Assembly (NCBI GenBank): GCA_016201205.1
Contig: JACQDF010000059.1
Coordinates: 1 to 34,098 of the forward strand
DNA from: Acidobacteriota bacterium
GTDB lineage: Bacteria; Acidobacteriota; Terriglobia; Bryobacterales; Bryobacteraceae
DNA: 34,098 bases
Direction of reading: 5' to 3'
Every line of letters starts with the position of its first letter. Positions within the stretch are counted from its first letter, which is position 1. Shown piece by piece: positions 1 to 8,400 of this stretch. Under the pieces are notes generated by a model. The model had not been told where the DNA came from. It was given only the letters and a program-made list of their open reading frames with translations, and did no database searches. Both the position numbers and the translations under genes were made by a program.

Positions 1-1
1 C

Positions 2-172
2 CGGATCTCCGAGCAGTGGCGCGCCAGCTTCGATGTGGATCTGCTGAACGCCACCAACCACACCAACTTCGAGGGTCCCGTCACCGATCCGACCAACACG
101 AACTTCGGGCGGGTCACGACGCAGAACGGCTTGAGCCGCCTCATCCAGTTCAACCTGCGCGTGGAATTCTGA
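2..172 (+). CDS. TonB-dependent receptor (Oar-like), C-terminal fragment
   Basis: This is the 3' end of a gene that begins left of the window: 56 codons, then TGA at 170-172. The residues read as the last strands of an outer-membrane beta-barrel: an F-D-V-D-L-L-N-A-T-N-H-T-N-F stretch, an N-F-G-R-V block and a final strand ending in V-E-F. The 'LLNATNHTNF' and 'NFGRV' signatures and a terminal aromatic residue are typical of the giant TonB-dependent receptors that Acidobacteriota carry in many copies. The other two receptors in this window have comparable 'AFNLLNIANL' and 'ELFNAFNRTYM' motifs near their ends. Substrate cannot be inferred from this fragment. The family call is from memory of the motif. 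Confidence 0.75.
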   Translation, partial: RISEQWRASFDVDLLNATNHTNFEGPVTDPTNTNFGRVTTQNGLSRLIQFNLRVEF

Positions 173-226
173 TGCCGCTGTCATCGCGAGCGAAGCGAGG
201 GATCGGACGGCAGACTGAACCCTGTC

Positions 227-270
227 AATAGGACATTTCTACTTTGCCCAAATAGGACATTCCCACTTTG
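227..270. repeat. Two tandem 20-bp repeats, insertion-sequence-end-like
   Basis: AATAGGACATTTCTACTTTG (227-246) and AATAGGACATTCCCACTTTG (251-270) are direct copies differing at two positions, with a 24-bp period. The first is preceded by TGTC (223-226). Multiple GGACATT..CTTTG repeats behind a TGT end resemble the termini of IS21/IS481-like elements. No transposase is present, so this would be a solo end or scar. The assignment is from memory and weak; the repeat itself is seen directly. Confidence 0.45.
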
Positions 271-323
271 CGGCGACACTTGGGCTGACATACAAGGTGC
301 CCCAAACTCCCCAAACTCCCCTA

Positions 324-353
324 TTGCAAACCCCGCCTCTCTCCCCGTATAAT
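324..353 (+). promoter_or_regulatory. Sigma-70 promoter for the aromatic leader and aroF
   Basis: TTGCAA (324-329, 4 of 6 consensus) and a perfect TATAAT (348-353) are separated by 18 bp. Transcription would start near 360, only about 6 nt before the leader-peptide ATG at 366. Directly upstream (300-321) is a CCCCAAACT direct repeat, two full copies plus CCCC, which could be an operator or simple slippage. Placement immediately ahead of the leader ORF supports the call. Confidence 0.65.
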
Positions 354-365
354 TTCAGTTTCACG

Positions 366-416
366 ATGCTTTGCTACGCTTACTCGTTTTGGTTTCGCTT
401 CTGGCGGTTTTTCTAG
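366..416 (+). CDS. Aromatic-amino-acid leader peptide for DAHP synthase attenuation
   Basis: ATG at 366 opens a 16-codon frame ending TAG at 414-416, reading MLCYAYSFWFRFWRFF. Nine of 16 residues are aromatic (2 Tyr, 5 Phe, 2 Trp), an extreme composition that chance does not easily give. It lies between a good promoter and a rho-independent terminator, in front of the first enzyme of aromatic amino acid synthesis. The role inferred is a ribosome sensor: shortage of charged Tyr, Phe or Trp tRNA stalls translation here and prevents downstream termination. There is no Shine-Dalgarno sequence and the predicted 5' UTR is about 6 nt, so translation may be effectively leaderless. Because all three aromatics are represented, it could report the whole end-product pool rather than one amino acid. 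It is too short for ordinary gene callers. Confidence 0.85.
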   Translation: MLCYAYSFWFRFWRFF

Positions 417-474
417 ACCGCTGCGAGTGGCGTTGGCTTGAACATCAGCAAATCCGGTGAAAGCAGCCCACTCG
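380..474 (+). promoter_or_regulatory. Attenuator: mutually exclusive antiterminator pairings
   Basis: Three segments can pair in competition. Segment 1 (380-386, inside the leader ORF, contains ACTCG) pairs with segment 2 CGAGTGG (424-430), with two G-U pairs. Segment 2 pairs perfectly over 7 bp with segment 3 CCACTCG (468-474). Segment 3 is also the left arm of the terminator. Segments 2 and 4 share GAGTGG (425-430 and 478-483), so both compete for segment 3. A ribosome stalled on the codons from 387 onward would cover segment 1 and free segment 2 to form the antiterminator. A ribosome reaching the stop at 414-416 would cover segment 2 and let the terminator form. A small hairpin GCGGT/ACCGC (404-408, 417-421) spans the leader stop. 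Pairings were worked out by eye; no folding energies were computed. Confidence 0.75.
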
Positions 475-490
475 AAAGAGTGGGTTTTTT
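467..490 (+). terminator. Rho-independent terminator of the aroF attenuator
   Basis: CCCACTC (467-473), tetraloop GAAA (474-477) and GAGTGGG (478-484) form a perfect 7-bp stem followed by six T (485-490). It lies 50 nt after the leader stop and 33 nt before the aroF start, so it would end transcription before the gene unless its left arm is sequestered by 424-430. Confidence 0.85.
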
Positions 491-523
491 CTTTCGCCGG
501 CTGGTCTGAAACGGGGTGAGATC

Positions 524-1561
524 ATGATCGTTTCGATGAAGCGCTACGCCACCAAGGCCGAGATTGAAGCGGTATGCGAACGCATCCGCGATTTCGGATA
601 CAAGATTCATGCCATTGAAGGAGAGGAACGCGTGGTGATCGGTGCGGTGGGGATGGGCGATGTGACGGCGTGTTTGGAATCGCTCGAAGCCATGCCGTGC
701 GTCGAGAAGGCCGTCCGCATCTCGGCGCCCTACAAGTTCGTGAGCAAGGAATTCCGCGCGGGCCGAACCATCATCCGGCTCAACGGCTTCGAGATCGGCG
801 GCGACGAGTTTATCATGATGGCGGGGCCGTGCTCGGTGGAGAGCGAAAAGCAGATCATGGAGACGGCCATCGCAGTCTCGCGGGCGGGCGCCAAAGTGCT
901 CCGCGGCGGCGCCTTCAAGCCGCGCACCTCACCGTATGACTTCCAGGGCATGGAGGTCGAGGGCCTCAAGTTGCTGCGCAAAGCCAGGGAGGCGACCGGC
1001 CTGGCGATTATCACCGAAGTCATGAGCGATCGCGATGCCGGGCTGGTGGCCGAATACGCCGATGTGATGCAAGTGGGAGCGCGCAACATGCAGAACTTCG
1101 CGTTGCTCAAAGCGCTTGGCCGCTGCGAGCGGCCGGTCTTGTTGAAACGCGGCATGAGCTCCACCATCAAGGAACTGCTGATGTCGGCCGAATACATCGT
1201 GGCCGGCGGCAATGCGAACGTGATCCTGTGCGAGCGCGGCATCCGCACCTATGAAACGGCCACCCGCAACACCTGCGATATCGTCGCCGTCCCGGTGCTG
1301 AAGGAACTGACGCACCTGCCAGTGATCGTCGACCCCAGCCACGCCACCGGCAAGCGGAGCCTGGTGCCCGCACTTTGCCGGGCAGCGGTCGCCGTCGGCG
1401 CCGATGGGCTGCTGGTCGAAGTGCATCCCTGCCCGGAGAAGGCGGTCAGCGACGGCGCGCAATCCCTGCACATCGAGGAATTCGAGTGCATGATGCGCGA
1501 GCTGAAGGGCTACATCCGGCTTTGGAAAGAGTCGCGCGTGGCCGAAGCTGCGGCGGTCTGA
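524..1561 (+). CDS. aroF: 3-deoxy-7-phosphoheptulonate (DAHP) synthase
   Basis: This 345-residue protein condenses phosphoenolpyruvate with erythrose 4-phosphate, the first step of the shikimate pathway. The N-terminal ~75 residues look like the ferredoxin-like regulatory domain of type I-beta enzymes (the Thermotoga kind), which binds Tyr/Phe. The catalytic barrel shows GPCSVES (101-107), KPRTSPYDF (132-140), QVGARNMQN (183-191), KRGMSST (208-214), [10 protein letters not shown] (270-279) and EVHP (299-302), containing the usual metal and substrate ligands. The ATG at 524 follows GGGGTGAG (513-520) and is preferred over ATG 536 because of spacing. The gene is preceded by a leader-peptide attenuator, so it appears to be controlled both by attenuation and by allosteric inhibition. 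The next gene begins 6 nt after the stop, suggesting cotranscription. Confidence 0.95.
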   Translation: MIVSMKRYATKAEIEAVCERIRDFGYKIHAIEGEERVVIGAVGMGDVTACLESLEAMPCVEKAVRISAPYKFVSKEFRAGRTIIRLNGFEIGGDEFIMMAGPCSVESEKQIMETAIAVSRAGAKVLRGGAFKPRTSPYDFQGMEVEGLKLLRKAREATGLAIITEVMSDRDAGLVAEYADVMQVGARNMQNFALLKALGRCERPVLLKRGMSSTIKELLMSAEYIVAGGNANVILCERGIRTYETATRNTCDIVAVPVLKELTHLPVIVDPSHATGKRSLVPALCRAAVAVGADGLLVEVHPCPEKAVSDGAQSLHIEEFECMMRELKGYIRLWKESRVAEAAAV

Positions 1562-1567
1562 GATCGC

Positions 1568-2488
1568 GTGCCGCGGCTTCCATCATGGTCGTGGGCGGCG
1601 CCGGCCGTTCTGGCGGCTGGAATAGCCGCGGCCGGCTTGTACTGGTCTCGCTGGTACAGCGATCTTCCGGCGGCGGCGTTGTTGAGCCAGCTGCCGCGCA
1701 CCGATCGCGTGATCGGCTACCTCGATGTGCAGGCGCTGCGGCGCGCCGGCGTGTTGAAGCTGCTCACCGGAGACAAACCGGTCGAGGAGCCAGAATACCG
1801 GCAGTTCGTTGCCGAAACAGGGTTCGACTATCGATCGAATCTCGATGCTGTTTTTGTTTCCTACAGCCGGCAGGAGACGCATCTTTGGCTCGAAGGCCGG
1901 TTTGACTTCAGCCGCCTGGTTGCCTACGTAAAGCAACACGGCGGCTCCTGCCCAGACCACTGCCGGATCGAAAGCAGCACGCCTGGCCGCAGGATCTCCT
2001 TTTTCAGATTGCGGGCGCATACGCTCGCCATGGCCAGCAGCCCGGACCCGGATGCGGTCAACAAGCTGCTCGAGAGGCCGGTCACCGAGCCACTCGGAGA
2101 AACGCCCCGGCAGCCCGTCTGGTTTCTGCTGCCGCCGTCCGCGTTGCGCGATGAATCGCTGTTGCCGGCGGCCACCCGGACCTTCGCCGACGCGCTTTCC
2201 CAGGCCGATCGCGTGTATCTGGCTTTCGGCCCCAAGGGTGAGCGTTTTGAAGCGTTTCTCGAGGCCCGTTGCCGCAACGACGAGCAGGCGGCACAGGCGG
2301 CCCGCGAATTGCAAGCCGCCACCACTCTGCTCAACCGCATGCTGCGGAGACAGAATCAGACGCCGGATGCGCGTGATTTGAGCGGCGTTTTGACGCGAGG
2401 CGAGTTCCAGGCGGAAGGCGCCAAACTGCGCGGCGTGTGGCCGCTCGAGCGCATGTTCATCGAATCGCTCGCCGGAGGCGCGCCATGA
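1568..2488 (+). CDS. Hypothetical membrane-anchored protein
   Basis: A 306-codon frame begins with GTG at 1568, six bases after the aroF stop. I do not recognise the family. Residues ~8-27 form one hydrophobic, Ala/Gly-rich helix flanked by aromatic residues (a signal anchor or uncleaved signal peptide). The rest is soluble, with an 'LLSQLPRTDRVIGYLDVQALRRAGVL' type opening that resembles proteins measuring per-residue contributions in DUF3352-like families, but this is only an impression. The stop overlaps the ATG of the PfkB kinase (ATGA, 2485-2488), so translational coupling is likely. There are few cysteines and no recognisable catalytic motif. Codon use and GC match the neighbours, so it looks like a genuine lineage gene. 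A role in aromatic synthesis is not implied by position alone. Confidence 0.75.
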   Translation: MPRLPSWSWAAPAVLAAGIAAAGLYWSRWYSDLPAAALLSQLPRTDRVIGYLDVQALRRAGVLKLLTGDKPVEEPEYRQFVAETGFDYRSNLDAVFVSYSRQETHLWLEGRFDFSRLVAYVKQHGGSCPDHCRIESSTPGRRISFFRLRAHTLAMASSPDPDAVNKLLERPVTEPLGETPRQPVWFLLPPSALRDESLLPAATRTFADALSQADRVYLAFGPKGERFEAFLEARCRNDEQAAQAARELQAATTLLNRMLRRQNQTPDARDLSGVLTRGEFQAEGAKLRGVWPLERMFIESLAGGAP

Positions 2489-3420
2489 GCGTGCTGTGCA
2501 TGGGGAGTATCGTGATGGACGTGCTGGCCCGGCCTGCTGACGACATTGTGTGGGGCGGCACCCTCTGGGTGGACACCATCACGCAGTCGCTCGGCGGCAA
2601 CGGTGCAGCCACTTCGGCGGCGCTGGCCAGGCTCGGTGTGCCGGTGAAGCTGATTGGCGCGGTCGGCGAGGATCTCTTCGGAACTGCCGCTTTGAAGCGG
2701 ATCGAGGAATGCGGCGTCGATACGCGTTTTGTTCTGCGGCTGCCGCATCCGACCGCGGCTACCGTCGTGCTGGTGCGCAGCGACGGGACAAGAGCCTTCC
2801 TGCACCGGCCCGGCGTGAGCCGCTTTCTGTTCGCGGAGAATGCGGTGTTGTCGGAAGAACAATTGCAGGGGGCCACCCGCTTGCATGTAGGCAACCCGTT
2901 CGCGTTGCCGGGTCTGCGCTCGAAAGCTCCCGAGCTGCTGCGCCAGGCGAAACACCATGGGCTGGAGACTTCGCTCGACACCGCCTGGGACGCCATGGGC
3001 GAGTGGATGCAGATCCTCGGGCCGTGCCTCCCACACACCGACCTGCTGTTCCTGAACGAAGATGAAGCGCGGATGCTCACCGGCACAAGCGAACCGGCGC
3101 AGGTGGCGCGTCTGCTGAGAGACGCCGGCGCCCGGTGCGTGGCGCTGAAGCAGGGCTCGCAGGGCTGCGCTGTTTTCACCAGCGAAGGCCAATGGCGCCT
3201 GCCCGCGTTTCGCGTCGAGGCTGTCGACACCACCGGGGCGGGAGATTGCTTCGCCGGCGGCTTTCTGGCTGCCCTGGAACGCGGGCTGCCCATTGCGGAT
3301 GCCGCCCGCGTCGCCAATGCCGTTGGCGCGCTGAACGTGCAATCGCTCGGCGGGACTTCGGGGTTGCGGAGCTGGGAGGAGACGCTGGAGTGGATGCGGA
3401 ACCAAGGCGGTTCTCCATGA
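2485..3420 (+). CDS. PfkB-family carbohydrate/nucleoside kinase
   Basis: This 311-residue kinase transfers phosphate from ATP to a sugar or nucleoside; the substrate is unknown. It has the ribokinase-fold opening (VLCMGSIVMDV), the N-terminal GGNGAATSAALARLG substrate-lid motif near residue 37 and the PfkB signature DTTGAGDCFAGG near 248-259, whose last Asp is the catalytic base. NEDEARML around residue 190 is the usual family motif. The start is the ATG at 2485 because it follows GGAGG (2474-2478) and overlaps the previous stop by 4 nt. The same frame is open further upstream to 2437, but that would overlap the upstream gene more. It is the third gene of the aroF run. A fructokinase, ribokinase or adenosine-kinase-like specificity cannot be separated by eye. 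Confidence 0.88.
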   Translation: MSVLCMGSIVMDVLARPADDIVWGGTLWVDTITQSLGGNGAATSAALARLGVPVKLIGAVGEDLFGTAALKRIEECGVDTRFVLRLPHPTAATVVLVRSDGTRAFLHRPGVSRFLFAENAVLSEEQLQGATRLHVGNPFALPGLRSKAPELLRQAKHHGLETSLDTAWDAMGEWMQILGPCLPHTDLLFLNEDEARMLTGTSEPAQVARLLRDAGARCVALKQGSQGCAVFTSEGQWRLPAFRVEAVDTTGAGDCFAGGFLAALERGLPIADAARVANAVGALNVQSLGGTSGLRSWEETLEWMRNQGGSP

Positions 3421-3493
3421 TGGGGGAAGGCACGGCAGCGCCGTCCGCCATCCTGGTATCCTGTCGGTTGATCCTTATCCCGAGGTTTTCTGC

Positions 3494-4243
3494 ATGAAGG
3501 GTGTTGTCCTCGCCGGCGGCACGGGCAGCCGTTTGTTCCCGCTGACCAAGATTACCAACAAGCATTTGCTGCCCATTTACGATAAGCCGATGATCTACTA
3601 CCCGATCCGGACGCTGGTGGATGCGGGCATCGAGGATATTCTCATCGTGACCGGCGGCAGGAACTCGGGTGATTTTCTGCGCCTGCTGGGCAACGGCAAA
3701 GAATTCGGACTCAAGCATCTGAATTACACTTACCAGGAAGGCGAGGGCGGCATCGCCGACGCGCTGAATCTGGCAGAGCATTTCGCCGACCGGCAGAAAA
3801 TCTGCGTGATCCTCGGCGACAACATCATCGAAGGGAGCATCCGCCCGGCGGTCGAGGAGTTTCGCCGCCAGCAACGTGGCGCCAAGATTCTGCTCAAGGA
3901 AGTGCCCGATGCGGAACGCTTCGGGGTGGCGGAATTGCACGACGGAAGGATCACCGGCATAGAGGAGAAGCCGAAGAAGCCGAAGTCCAATTACGCGGTC
4001 ACCGGGTTCTACCTCTATGACGGCTCGGTCTTCGACAAGATCCACACACTGGTGCCGTCGCTGCGCGGCGAGCTCGAGATCACCGACGTCAACAACGCCT
4101 ACATCCGGGAAGGCACTCTGACGTATTCGTTTCTGGAGGGATGGTGGACCGACGCGGGCACGTTCGATTCGCTGCTGCGGGCCACCAATCTCGTTGCCGA
4201 GACGGAGCGCAGGCGGGCTCAAGTCACACTCGTCCAGGCATGA
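3494..4243 (+). CDS. rfbA: Glucose-1-phosphate thymidylyltransferase-type NTP transferase
   Basis: At 249 residues this is a short RmlA/RfbA-type enzyme that makes dTDP-glucose from glucose 1-phosphate and dTTP. The nucleotide-binding signature GGTGSRLFPLTK lies at 8-19, followed by NKHLLPIYDKPMIYYP. Other family blocks are YQEGEGGIADAL, LGDNIIEG with the metal-binding Asp, EVPDAERFGVAE, IEEKPKKPKSNYAVTGFYLYD and the WTDAGTFDSLLRA tail. It lacks the last ~40 residues of the classical ~290-residue homotetrameric RmlA, which carry part of the allosteric site, so it belongs with the short form. The stop overlaps the start of rfbB (ATGA at 4240-4243), which strongly supports the dTDP-sugar role. 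The 73-bp gap from the kinase holds a short GC-rich hairpin (ACGGC/GCCGT) but no clear promoter. Confidence 0.88.
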   Translation: MKGVVLAGGTGSRLFPLTKITNKHLLPIYDKPMIYYPIRTLVDAGIEDILIVTGGRNSGDFLRLLGNGKEFGLKHLNYTYQEGEGGIADALNLAEHFADRQKICVILGDNIIEGSIRPAVEEFRRQQRGAKILLKEVPDAERFGVAELHDGRITGIEEKPKKPKSNYAVTGFYLYDGSVFDKIHTLVPSLRGELEITDVNNAYIREGTLTYSFLEGWWTDAGTFDSLLRATNLVAETERRRAQVTLVQA

Positions 4244-5256
4244 AGATCCTCGTTACGGGAGGCGCCGGCTTTATCGGCTCGGCATTTGTCCGCATGGCGC
4301 TGGACGAAGACACGGCCTGGCGGGTGGTGAATCTCGACAAGCTGACCTATGCGGGGAATCTCGAGAACCTGGCCGGGGTGAGCGAATCGCCGCGCTATCG
4401 TTTCGTCAGGGGCGACATCGCTGACGGCGGCGCTGTGATGCGGCTGTTTGCCGGGGAGAAACCCGACGCCGTCGTGCACTTCGCCGCCGAAAGCCACGTC
4501 GACCGGAGCATTCTTTCGCCTGAGCCGGCGGTGCGGACCAACCTGTACGGCACGTTCTGCCTGCTGGAAGCGGCGCGGGTGCATCAGACTCCCCTGTTTC
4601 TGCACGTCTCGACCGATGAAGTCTACGGGAGTCTGGAAGAGCCGCTGGAAGCGGACGAGAATTTTCCGCTCCAGCCATCGAGCCCATACTCGGCTTCCAA
4701 AGCCGGCTCGGATCTGCTGGCTTTGAGCTATGGCAAGACTTTCAAACTGCCGGTGATCGTCACCCGGGCCTCGAACAACTATGGCCCCTACCAGTTTCCG
4801 GAAAAGCTGATCCCGCTGATGATCTCCAATGCGATGGAAGACAAGCCCCTGCCGATTTACGGCGACGGGATGCAGGTGCGCGACTGGCTCTTTGTGGACG
4901 ACCATTGCCGCGCTTTGCTCGCGGTGCTCGACAAGGGCCGCGCCGGCGAGATCTACAACGTCGGCGGCAGCCTGGCGCTCCCGAACAAGGAAGTGGTGCG
5001 AAGGATTCTGGCCGCAACTGGCAAGTCCGAGAGCCTGATGCGGTACGTCGCCGACCGGCCCGCGCATGACCGGCGCTACGCGCTGTCGAGCGAAAAGGTG
5101 ATGCGCGAAACCGGCTGGGCGCCGCGGATGCCGTTTGACGAAGGGCTCGCGCTGACGGTGCGCTGGTACCGGGAAAACATCGACTGGGTGCGCCACGTCA
5201 AGAGCGGAGAATACATGCAGTACTACGAGAGAAACTACGCCCACCGGGAACCGTAA
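4240..5256 (+). CDS. rfbB: dTDP-glucose 4,6-dehydratase
   Basis: This 338-residue short-chain dehydrogenase converts dTDP-glucose to dTDP-4-keto-6-deoxyglucose, the branch point to rhamnose and other deoxysugars of surface glycans. The NAD-binding GGAGFIG is at 7-13. The catalytic triad region STDEVYG is at 124-130 (Thr, Asp, Glu) with YSASK at 150-154. The nucleotide-sugar region NNYGPYQFPEKLIPLMI and RPAHDRRYALSS near the end are diagnostic of RmlB. The start is the ATG at 4240, which overlaps the rfbA stop; an open extension to 4141 only overlaps rfbA. Neither rmlC nor rmlD is present in the window, so the final sugar is not determined. Transcription would end before the convergent receptor at 5450. 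Confidence 0.95.
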   Translation: MKILVTGGAGFIGSAFVRMALDEDTAWRVVNLDKLTYAGNLENLAGVSESPRYRFVRGDIADGGAVMRLFAGEKPDAVVHFAAESHVDRSILSPEPAVRTNLYGTFCLLEAARVHQTPLFLHVSTDEVYGSLEEPLEADENFPLQPSSPYSASKAGSDLLALSYGKTFKLPVIVTRASNNYGPYQFPEKLIPLMISNAMEDKPLPIYGDGMQVRDWLFVDDHCRALLAVLDKGRAGEIYNVGGSLALPNKEVVRRILAATGKSESLMRYVADRPAHDRRYALSSEKVMRETGWAPRMPFDEGLALTVRWYRENIDWVRHVKSGEYMQYYERNYAHREP

Positions 5257-5302
5257 GGGCCCGGCTCCAGGCAGGCGACGAATTGGGCGCCGGGCGTGAG
5301 AA

Positions 5303-5370
5303 GGAGTTACAGTGCTCAGCGGGCAAGCTCGGCATCACCGACTGCGGTTGGCGCTGTCTGACGTAACTCC
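5303..5370. repeat. Interrupted inverted repeat between convergent genes
   Basis: GGAGTTAC (5303-5310) and GTAACTCC (5363-5370) form an 8-bp stem. After a symmetric 6x6 internal loop, CAGCG (5317-5321) pairs with CGCTG (5352-5356). A further TCGG/CCGA pairing is possible near the tip. It lies in the 193-bp gap between rfbB and the convergent receptor, so it could be a bidirectional terminator, a small mobile palindrome or a structured RNA. It has no T tract. A separate GCCCGGC/GCCGGGC inverted repeat lies at about 5259-5295. Confidence 0.45.
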
Positions 5371-5449
5371 GCCCAGGGGCCGCGAAACGGACATCTTCGA
5401 GAGGCTGCCGCGGTAATTCATTTCAGGCATTCGCGGAAGGATTGTCCAA

Positions 5450-8400
5450 CTACCAGCTCAATCGAGCGCCCAGTTGGAACGCACGCGGGCCGCCTGTGCC
5501 GAAGACCTGAGCCGTTCGAACGGTGGGCTGGCCAAAGGTGAGGGACTGGACCTGGCCGGGACCCGCCAGCGCATTCAGCGCGCCACTGTGCCCGCTCAGG
5601 TTGGCGATGTTCAAGAGGTTGAAGGCCTCTATCATCAGCGACAACCTGGCGCGCTCCAAGATCCGGATGTTCCGCGTCAGGCGCAGGTCGGTGGACAAGA
5701 AACTGTCGCCGTTGGAAAAGCTGTCGGGCAGCTTGACGACTGGGACCACCTGGTTCTGCGGGGTGCGTTTGCCGGTCACCGCAGTCGGGTAGGTCGCGTT
5801 ATACCGATCCACCAGTTTCCGAACGTGTGCCACGTCGGAGCTGCGGCCGAATCCGTTGAACTTCAACTCCGGGAGCACCAGCACTGACGTCCCGTCCCCA
5901 TCGATATCCACATTGTTAATGGTGACGTTCATAGGGGGCGAACTCACCATTTGATGGATGGCCGATACTTGCCAACCGTTCAGGAGCTTTCTCGGCCACT
6001 CACGCTGCCCGCCGTATTGGGGGAGCTCCCACACGCCGCTGAAGGTGAAGCGGTGGGGCCGGTCAGAGCCGGTGACCCCGTAGCTTTCGTTGAGGTTGTC
6101 CAGATTGACGATCCCGTTCCAACCTGTAAACCGGGAGAAGGCGTAAGAAGCCGTAAACAGGTAGCGGGCGGAGAAGCGCTTCTCCAGCTTCATCAGCAGG
6201 CCGGTATAGCGGTAGTTGGCCGCGGACCGGTAGACCCCGATCGCTCCCACGGAGCACTGGGCCTTCGGATCGTTCTGCTGCGCGGCGGTGCAGAGAGGGA
6301 TGACGGGATCACGCACGAACGAGACTACCCCAGTGGCGGGGTCCACAGAGGTCACTTTGGGCCGAAGAAAACGGTTGTTGTCCACTTCGTACGCTCCGTG
6401 CGGACCTCCGTAGGCCACTGAGCGACGCATCACGAAGTCAGCCGACAGGAGCATATTGCGAGCCACCTCCCGCTGCACCCCGGCGGTGACGTTAATCGAA
6501 TAGAGGGTTCGGATGTCGTGGTCCCAGATCTCGTTGCCTGTTTTGAAGACCTCGATGTTCCGGACCGACAAGTCCTGTCCGCTGCCCATGCGCGAAAGCA
6601 TGGAGGCCTTGATGCCCGGCAGGAGGCCCACCACGTCCTGCCCGTTGGCGCTGGTGGGCACGGAGAACAGCAGGGTGGGCGGCTGGCCCGGTTGGCCGGA
6701 GAACGGATTCGACACTGCCGAGCCGGGAATTAACACAGGCCGTTGCCCGCCGGACCGATCACTCGCCGCTCCGTAATCCGGTAAGCGCCGAAGTCGGAGT
6801 CGTAATAAATCCCGCTGCCCGCGCGGAATACGGTCTTGTTTCGCTTGTCCAGTGACCAGACTAAGCCCAGGGCCGGGGCGAAGAGGAGATACTCGTGGGG
6901 TGGCGGGTTCAGATTGGCAGCGGGGCCGCCCAGAATTGGCCGCAAGTATTCCGGCTTGGTCAGGTCGTAGTTTCGAAGATTGTCCTCGGTAGACCATGCC
7001 AGCCCGTAGTTTAGGGTGAGTCGCGGGTGCGCCCGCCAAGTATCCTGAATGAAGAGCCGATAGCGGTCATTCCTGCGAGCCTGCTCGCGGCTGTAGGGGG
7101 CCGGCGAACTTCCATCTCCGACTCCGACCGATATGTTGTTGAGGGGGAGCCTCAGAATGTCGGCCAACGCTGGTGTCCCCGCCGTGGTGCCGCGCAAGGT
7201 TGCCGGCAAGGAGTTGTAAAGCGTCGGATTCTGGACGCGTACCGTCTCCGGTCCGAACAGGGTGATGACGCCCGCGGACTGGCGAGCCCAGTTTCCGTCG
7301 TGAACGAAGTGCTCCCACTCACCCCCGAAGCGCACCCGGTGGTCCCCCTTCTGCCAGCTCAGCGTGTCTGTCAACTGATAGGTACGGTTCATTCGATATT
7401 GCGGCACGTTCTCGTGGTGTCCGACCACGAAACCCGTTCCGGAAACGGTGATGCGGGGGCCACCCACACCCAGGCACCCCACAGGATGGGTACACTCAGC
7501 GGCCGAGGGAGCATTCAGATTGTTGTGGTAGATGCCCCAGTTGTACCGGAAGTCGTTTACCACGCGCGGCGTCAGGACGCTGATTACGCCGAGAACCGTC
7601 TGGTTGGCGAAGTTACGGCTGCTCAGCCAGAAGGATTCCATCCCGCCCTGAGGCGAGGGAGAGAAGTTCTTGTTCTTGTCGAGGCTGTACCGCAGAAAGG
7701 CGGTGTGTTTGATGCTGACGGCGTAGTCGAACCGAACATTGAACAGGTTGCCTCGAAACGGGCTCTCTCCGATGTGATCGAAGGGGAAAAAGACTCGATC
7801 CGTGTGGGCTACGGTGAAAACGCTCAACTGGTTGTTGTGCTCAAGGTTGGTGAACCAGAAGAGCCGGTCCTTTTTCAAAGGGCCTCCCAGGGTGAAGCCG
7901 CTCTGGCGCCGGGCGAAGAACGGATCCGCGTTCTGGCTGTCCCGCTTCAGCCCCGGATAGGCAGCCAGATTGTGGTCGCGGAAGAAGAAAAACGTGCTGC
8001 CATGGAAGCTGTTGCCGCCAGTGCGGGACACCACGTTGACGGATCCTACTGCGGTCACGCTGGTGGCAAGGTCGAAGTTGAAAGTCGAGATCTGGAACTC
8101 CTGCACGGACTCTTGAGAGAAGTTCTGGGCGGCGCCACCGGTGGAGCGATCATTCACCGAGCCACCGTCCACGGAGATTCGAGTCTGCCCGTAGGCCGCT
8201 CCTGCCATCGAGACGCGGAAGAAGTTATTGCCGAAACTGCCCGGATTGGAAACGCTCTCCACCGCCACGGCCGGTTCCAGCATCGCCAGTTGCAGGAAGC
8301 TCCGGCCGTTGAGAGGCAGATTCTCGATCTGCTCCCGCGTAACCACGCCGTCGATCTTGTACTCAACGAGGTTCACCTGGGCGGTATTGCCGGTGACCTG

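Noticed and set aside
2356..3405. Long minus-strand open frames across the PfkB gene, and similar ones across rfbA and rfbB
   Set aside because: They have compositions typical of reversed GC-rich coding DNA and no motifs, and they overlap well-supported genes entirely.
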